Positions 59,331 to 64,000 of a stretch of 64,000 nt of DNA are shown piece by piece. The stretch is from Polyangium mundeleinium (GTDB lineage: Bacteria > Myxococcota_A > Polyangia > Polyangiales > Polyangiaceae): NCBI RefSeq assembly GCF_028369105.1, contig NZ_JAQNDO010000001.1, forward strand, positions 620,001-684,000, read 5' to 3'. A model generated the notes under the pieces. It worked only from the letters and a program-made list of their open reading frames with translations, made no database searches and had not been told where the DNA came from. A program made the translations under genes and the position numbers. Each line of letters begins with the position of its first letter. Position 1 is the stretch's first letter.

Positions 59331-60209
59331 TCAGCCTTCCCAGGGCGCTTTCGCGTCGCCCATCCCGACATGCCGCCGAAAGGCGAGGTGCAACGCCCGC
59401 GTATGCGCGCCCGGTTTGCCGCTGCCAATCGGCGCGTCGTCGGCAGCGACGACGGGCAGGATCTCGCGCAAGCTCGACGACAGGAACACCTCGTCCGCCG
59501 TGCGTACGTCCTCCGGAACGAGCGGGCGTAACGCGACGGCGAGCCCAGCCTCGCCCGCGATCGCGAGGAGGTGCGCGCGCGTGATCCCCGCGAGGATCCC
59601 GGCCTCTTCGGGAGGCGTGATCAGGGTTCGTCCTTGCACGACGAACACGTTGGAGGTCGTACCTTCGACGATCTGTCCCGCCGTGTTGATGATGAGCGCC
59701 TCGTGCGCGCCGACGTCACACGCCTTGCGGATCGCGAGCACGCTGGCGAGGTAGTTGCCAACCTTGGCGCCGTGCGCGGCGTCGCAGGCGCGCTCGGTGC
59801 GATGCGTGATGACGGAGACGCCGTCGCGGTACATCACCGCCGGGAGGAGCTTCAGCGGTTCGACGAGGATCACGCGCAGCGGATGCGTCGCGAGGCGCGG
59901 ATCGAGGCCAAGCGGACCGGAGCCACGTGTCAGCGTGGCGCGCACGTAACTCTCGGGGTTCGCCGCGGCTGCGAGGGCACGCTCGATCTCGGCGGCAAAC
60001 GCGGTCGGATCGATCGGCATGGGGATCGCGACCTGCGCGGCCGATCGTTCGAGGCGCTGCACGTGTTCGTCGAGCGCGAAGGGGCGGCCGCCGTAGGTGC
60101 GGATGGTCTCGAAGACGCTGTCGCCGTAGAGGAAGCCGCGGTCGTAGACCGAGACCTTGGCGTCCTCGGGCGCGTGGATGACTCCGTCGATGCAGGCGAT
60201 GCGGCTCAT
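59331..60209 (-). CDS. Class IV PLP aminotransferase (branched-chain, D-alanine or aminodeoxychorismate lyase type)
   Basis: A 292-aa fold-type IV PLP enzyme. Features are VYDRGFLYGDSVFETIRTYGG, Arg-containing RATLTRG, Schiff-base Lys149 in AAHGAKVGNY, EALIINTAGQIVEGTTSNVFVV and TPPEEAGILAGITR. The group includes BCAT (ilvE), D-amino acid aminotransferase and aminodeoxychorismate lyase (pabC), which cannot be told apart here. ATG 60209 matches the family start. 20 bp upstream of it ends the DUF374 gene, so a three-gene run with the TPR protein is likely. Confidence 0.92.
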   Translation of the reverse strand: MSRIACIDGVIHAPEDAKVSVYDRGFLYGDSVFETIRTYGGRPFALDEHVQRLERSAAQVAIPMPIDPTAFAAEIERALAAAANPESYVRATLTRGSGPLGLDPRLATHPLRVILVEPLKLLPAVMYRDGVSVITHRTERACDAAHGAKVGNYLASVLAIRKACDVGAHEALIINTAGQIVEGTTSNVFVVQGRTLITPPEEAGILAGITRAHLLAIAGEAGLAVALRPLVPEDVRTADEVFLSSSLREILPVVAADDAPIGSGKPGAHTRALHLAFRRHVGMGDAKAPWEG

Positions 60210-60229
60210 GGTCGTCGCCCGAGAGCGTG

Positions 60230-60871
60230 TCACGGATCGGCGCCGAGCGCGCGCAGGGCGGTCTCGCGAGACGCGTCGATCGCGCGCGCGAGGGTGGTTC
60301 CGTCGAGGCCGCGTGGATCGAGCGGCGCGCCGAGCGCGACGGCGACACGCGAGAAGGGGCGGGGGATCTCGAACTTGTCCCACGTGCGCGCGAGGACCCA
60401 CGCGGAGGAGCAAGCCGAGGCAAGCGGCACGACGAGGCCGCCGGCGAGGCGGGCCGCGAGGATCGCGCCGACGCGATCGCCATCGCCGCGCACGACGCCA
60501 CGCGGGCCGCGTGGGCCGTCGACGGCGAAGGCCGCGTCATGACCGTGTCGCATGCGGCGAACGATGCCCTTGAGGCCCATGGCGCCGCCGCGGGTGGACG
60601 AACCTCGCTCGACGACGAGCCCGAGCGATCCGAGCGCGCCGGTCTGGATCTCGCCGTCGTCGGAGAGGCTGACGAGCACGGCGGTGCGGCGTCGCTTGCG
60701 CCAGCGATGCAGCGCGAACTGCTGGCCGTGCCAGAAGGAGAGCACCCAGGGGGTGCCGTCGGTTCCGTCGAGATCGGGGTGGGTGACGAGGGAGAAGCGG
60801 ACAGAGCGGAGGAAGGCGCGAGCGACGAGCCCTGCTGCGTAGCCGAGGGCTCGTCGCCGTGCGTGCGTCAC
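60230..60871 (-). CDS. DUF374 lysophospholipid-acyltransferase-like protein
   Basis: A 213-aa protein of the DUF374 family, related to lauroyl acyltransferases of lipid A synthesis. Features are WVLSFWHGQQFALHRWRKRR (block I, His), DDGEIQTGALGSLGLVVERGSSTRGG and AVDGPRGPRG (block III). GTG 60871 overlaps the TPR gene stop as GTGA. Likely membrane-associated by a short hydrophobic start. Substrate unknown; a role in envelope lipid modification is plausible. Confidence 0.88.
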   Translation of the reverse strand: MTHARRRALGYAAGLVARAFLRSVRFSLVTHPDLDGTDGTPWVLSFWHGQQFALHRWRKRRRTAVLVSLSDDGEIQTGALGSLGLVVERGSSTRGGAMGLKGIVRRMRHGHDAAFAVDGPRGPRGVVRGDGDRVGAILAARLAGGLVVPLASACSSAWVLARTWDKFEIPRPFSRVAVALGAPLDPRGLDGTTLARAIDASRETALRALGADP

Positions 60872-63800
60872 TTCTTCAGCTTGGCGAGCAGCTCCTTCGC
60901 GGGCGCGAAGTTCTTGTCGGCGTCGATCGCGCGATCGAGCTGCTGGATCGCCTTCTTGTCATCGCCCTGCGCGTGGAGGATCCGGCCGATGTAGTAGAAG
61001 GCCGCGGCCTTCGAGATCGGCGAATTCTCGTCGAGCTTCTGCAGGAGCAGGGCGCGGAAGGTCTTCTGCGCGCGCTCGAAGTGCGCGTCGCGCGCCGCCT
61101 TCTCCTCCGTGGCCTCGCCGAGCTCCATCGAGAGCACGCCGAGGTCGCGCAGGATCGCGATCGAGCCCGGATCGATCTTGAACGCGATGTCGAGATCCGT
61201 GAGCGCCTTCTCCTTGTCGCCTTCGGCGAGGTACGCCTTGGCGAGCCGGTGATGGATCGTCGCAAGCTCCTTCGAGCGACGGCCGCCGTACGACTCCACG
61301 ATCTTCTGCAGCACCTCCGCGGCCTGCTTGCCGCGGCCCGAGGCGCTGTAGGCGTCGCAGAGCGCGAGGAGCAGCTCGCGATCGCCGGGGGCGAGCTCCG
61401 AGGCCTTCACGAGCAGGTCCGCCGCGGCGCCCGGATCGTTCCGCTTGCCGAGGTGGATGTCCGCGGCCTTGCGGTAGAGCTGCACCTTCTGGCCCGGCTC
61501 GGTCGCGGCGTCGGCGTCGCCCTTCACGAGGTCGGCGAGCTCGGCCCACGCCTGCTGCTTCTCGTAGAGCGCGTGCAGCTTCTTGCGGATGTCCGCGGCG
61601 CGCTCGTCGGCCTTGAGGCCAGCTTCGAGGACACGACGAACCGCCGCCTCGTCCTTGAGCGCCGTGTACAGATCCGCGAGGCGGAGCGACGTCTTGACGG
61701 CCTCTTCGCCGCTGGCGGAGGAGAGCACCGTCTCGAGCGCCTTGGCCGCCTCGGCCTTGTCGCCCTTCTTCTCGTAGAGGCGCGCGAGCGAGAGCAGCGC
61801 GCCCTTGTGGTTGCCGTCGCGCTCGAGCACCGCCTTGTACGTCTCGATCGCCTTCGGGACGTTGTTCAGCCGGTTCTCGAAGACCTCACCGAGGCGCACG
61901 CTGTAGACGAGCTCCGCGGAGAGATCGCCGCGCTCCTTGGCGAGGTCGATCTGCGTGTTGAGCAGCTCGGCCAGCTCGTCGTCGCGGCCCGACTTTTCGA
62001 GGAGCTGCGAGAGGAGCAGCGTGGCCTGCTCGTGCGTGCGCTCCTCGTCGAGGATCGCGCGCAGGTGCTCCATCGCCTCGCTCGTCGCGTCGAGCTTCTC
62101 GATGCAGATCCGCGCGCTCTCCAGGCGGAGCGTGGCGCGGGACGCAGGCGTCTCCGCGAGGTCCACGAGGCGCGAGAGGACGTTCAGGAGCTCCTTGTGC
62201 TTGCCGCCCTTCGCATAGAGCTCGCGCAGCGCGTCGGAGGCCTTCGCGTCGTTCGGCTCGTCCTCGAAGATCTGGCTGTAGAGGTCGAGGGCCTTCTTGT
62301 CGTCCGAGAGTTTCTCCCGGGCGACCGAGGCCGCGCGGTGCTTGAGGTCCCGGATCTTCTCGCCCTCGGCCGCGAGCTCGGCCTGGCGCACGAGGAGATC
62401 AAAGACCTCCTTCGAATCGCCCGCCTTGTCGCGCACCTTCGTGAGCTCCGCGAGCGCCCACGCATCGCTGTCGTCGGCCTTGATCATGTCGCGGAGGATC
62501 GCCTCGCTGAGCGCGTCGTCCGCGAGCACGCCCTCGGCCAGGCCCTTCGCCTCGCGGCGCAGGTCGGAGGCGAGGTGGCCGAGGCCGTCGAGCCCGGCGA
62601 GGCGGCGCAGCGTGCCCACGAGGTCACGCTCGCGGCCGGCCGCGCGCTGCAGGCCCTCGATGTTGCGCAGGATCGTCTCGCTCGTCGGGTCGTGCTTCAG
62701 CGCCTGTTCGAGCGCGCGTTCGGCAGCGGCGTTGTCGGCGAGCTTGTCCTTGCGCCACTCGGCGATGCGCATCCACAGGTCGCGCGCCGCGTCCGTCGAG
62801 AGGTCGCTCTTCTCGGACACGGCCTTCTCCAGCGCGTCCGCGGCGCTCGCCCACCCGCCCGTGATCGGGGCGAGGCGCTCGAGCTCCGCGAGCACGTCGA
62901 CGTCGGCCGGGTCGTCCTTGAGCGCGGCTTCGAGCGCGCCCTGGGCCGCCTTCGGATCGCCGGAGCGATCTTCGAGGACCTTGGCGAGATCGAGCCGGAG
63001 CCGCACGCGCTCGGCGGGCGTCCCGACGAACCCGATGCGCTTCTCGTAGAGCTTCGCGAGCGCTGCGTGATCGCCCTGCGACTTGTAGACGCTCTCCAGG
63101 GCCTCGGCGGCCTCCTCGAAGAGCGACCGCTCGTCGGTGAGCTTCTCCAGCGCCTCGCGCGAGGGCCCGTGATCGGGCGCCCGCTCGAGGGCCTGCTTCA
63201 GCGTTGCGAGGCCCTGCGACTTCTCGCCGAACGCCTCGATCTGGATCGTGGCGAGCCGGTGGTGGAAGTTCGCCTGCTCGCGCTCGTCGGAGATCGCGGC
63301 GACGCGACGTTCGAGGACGTCGGCGAGCGCCTTGTTGTCCCCGAGCCGCGAGTAGAGACGGTCGAGGGCCTCGAGCAGCGCGGGCTCGTCGCCAGCTTGC
63401 TCGACCGCCTTCGCGTACGCCTCGACGCTGCGCCGATCGTCCTTGAGCTTGTCCTCGGCGATGCGACCGACGCGCAGCCACAGGTCTTTCGCGATGACCG
63501 CGTCGAACGTCGCCGCGGCGCGCTGCGAGAGGGCGTCGCAGTAACGGCCGAAGCCCTCGGAGCGCTCGGCGAGCCGCTCGATCTCGGCGTGGAGCTCGGG
63601 ATCGTCCGGCGTGTCTTCGAGCGCGCGGAGCAGCGCGCCTTCAGCGGCGAGCGGCTTGCTGAGCTTCTCGTCTTCGACGATCGCGATCGCGCGGAGCGTG
63701 CGGGCGCGGTCGATGCCCTCGGTCTGCGCCTTGAGGCGCATTTCGAGGACGCCGACGAGCTCTTCCCAGCGCGAGGCCGCGCGGAGGACGGGCTCGAGGG

Positions 63801-64000
63801 CGTCGGCCGCGTCGAGGCGCAGCTCCTCGCGACCCTCGCCGATCGCGCGGATCGCCTTGATCGCGTGATCGTTCGTGGCGTCGTCGTCGAGCACCATGCG
63901 GTAGTGTTCGAGCGCGTCCTGCGGGCTCGCGAGCTCGGCGGCGTAGAGGTCGCCGATCGCGGTCCGGAGCTTGACGCGCGTCTCACGCGTGTCCGCCGTG
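60868..64000 (-). CDS. Very large TPR-repeat protein, 5' end outside window
   Basis: The frame is open from the stop at 60868 to the right edge, 1044 codons. Beyond an internal Met at 63897 it continues with tetratricopeptide-like sequence (RTAIGDLYAAELASPQDALEHYR), so that Met is not the start. The protein is built of about 34-residue helical pairs (for example RIAEDKLKDDRRSVEAYAKAVEQAGDEPALLEALDRLYSRLGDNKALADVLERR). It ends in VLQKIVESYGGRRSKELATIHHRLAKAYLAEGDKEKAL. TPR proteins are scaffolds. Upstream of the DUF374 acyltransferase and coupled to it by GTGA. No signal peptide can be judged here. Confidence 0.9.
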   Translation of the reverse strand, partial: TADTRETRVKLRTAIGDLYAAELASPQDALEHYRMVLDDDATNDHAIKAIRAIGEGREELRLDAADALEPVLRAASRWEELVGVLEMRLKAQTEGIDRARTLRAIAIVEDEKLSKPLAAEGALLRALEDTPDDPELHAEIERLAERSEGFGRYCDALSQRAAATFDAVIAKDLWLRVGRIAEDKLKDDRRSVEAYAKAVEQAGDEPALLEALDRLYSRLGDNKALADVLERRVAAISDEREQANFHHRLATIQIEAFGEKSQGLATLKQALERAPDHGPSREALEKLTDERSLFEEAAEALESVYKSQGDHAALAKLYEKRIGFVGTPAERVRLRLDLAKVLEDRSGDPKAAQGALEAALKDDPADVDVLAELERLAPITGGWASAADALEKAVSEKSDLSTDAARDLWMRIAEWRKDKLADNAAAERALEQALKHDPTSETILRNIEGLQRAAGRERDLVGTLRRLAGLDGLGHLASDLRREAKGLAEGVLADDALSEAILRDMIKADDSDAWALAELTKVRDKAGDSKEVFDLLVRQAELAAEGEKIRDLKHRAASVAREKLSDDKKALDLYSQIFEDEPNDAKASDALRELYAKGGKHKELLNVLSRLVDLAETPASRATLRLESARICIEKLDATSEAMEHLRAILDEERTHEQATLLLSQLLEKSGRDDELAELLNTQIDLAKERGDLSAELVYSVRLGEVFENRLNNVPKAIETYKAVLERDGNHKGALLSLARLYEKKGDKAEAAKALETVLSSASGEEAVKTSLRLADLYTALKDEAAVRRVLEAGLKADERAADIRKKLHALYEKQQAWAELADLVKGDADAATEPGQKVQLYRKAADIHLGKRNDPGAAADLLVKASELAPGDRELLLALCDAYSASGRGKQAAEVLQKIVESYGGRRSKELATIHHRLAKAYLAEGDKEKALTDLDIAFKIDPGSIAILRDLGVLSMELGEATEEKAARDAHFERAQKTFRALLLQKLDENSPISKAAAFYYIGRILHAQGDDKKAIQQLDRAIDADKNFAPAKELLAKLKK

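Overview
This 64 kb window looks like a chromosomal segment of a GC-rich myxobacterium, probably a Polyangiales/Sorangiineae relative (Polyangium, Sorangium, Minicystis type). The evidence is very high GC, a complete type II secretion system (T2SS) cluster in the myxobacterial style, two surface proteins with MYXO-CTERM-like tails, many lipoproteins, cysteine-rich VWA and DUF4215-like lipoproteins, and FGE/SUMF-type lipoproteins. I see no rRNA, tRNA, CRISPR array, prophage or intact insertion sequence. The genus is inference, since nothing could be searched.

Layout: 1-7.6 kb carries a partial anion permease, ribA, glmU, an odd His/Asp/Gly-rich lipoprotein, plsC, holA and a DUF2071 protein. 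From 7.7 to 11.9 kb lies a compact minus-strand operon, kaiC-kaiB-kaiB-histidine kinase, with two 4-bp stop/start overlaps. It is a clock- or timer-like signalling unit without kaiA. A 124-bp palindromic repeat sits at its 3' end, and the kaiC start codon lies inside a perfect hairpin. 12-20 kb holds an acyl-CoA dehydrogenase, a tiny membrane protein, an MBL hydrolase, a NYN-domain protein, a VWA-FHA protein, a SUMF lipoprotein, two other lipoproteins and a SpoIIAA-like protein. 20-26.5 kb holds a MYXO-CTERM surface protein, a 1053-aa SUMF lipoprotein with extreme G-richness and a large internal inverted repeat, a repeat lipoprotein and a CxxxY-type CcmE.

26.6-41.7 kb is a full minus-strand T2SS locus in the order C, a small membrane protein, D, E, F, a GspG-like protein, G, H, I, J, K, L, M, N. 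It is preceded at 41.9-43.3 kb by an NtrC-family regulator. 43.4-48.9 kb is a second minus-strand run: two large secreted lipoproteins (VWA plus cysteine repeats, and DUF4215/PPC), then a thioredoxin-like [2Fe-2S] ferredoxin, a conserved unknown and a cysteine hydrolase. 49.3-52.2 kb has a membrane histidine kinase translationally coupled to bioA. 52.2-64 kb has a MYXO-CTERM beta-propeller protein, dnaX divergent from ybaB-recR-ridA and a repeat-rich disordered protein, a class IV aminotransferase, a DUF374 acyltransferase and a very large TPR protein cut by the right edge.

The most interesting unit is the kai operon. KaiC keeps both ATPase domains and aligned phosphosites (T426, S431, S432), but its C-terminus is a long coiled coil. 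A KaiB-like protein coupled by ATGA overlap to a PAS-HisKA-REC kinase looks like a split version of the SasA clock kinase.
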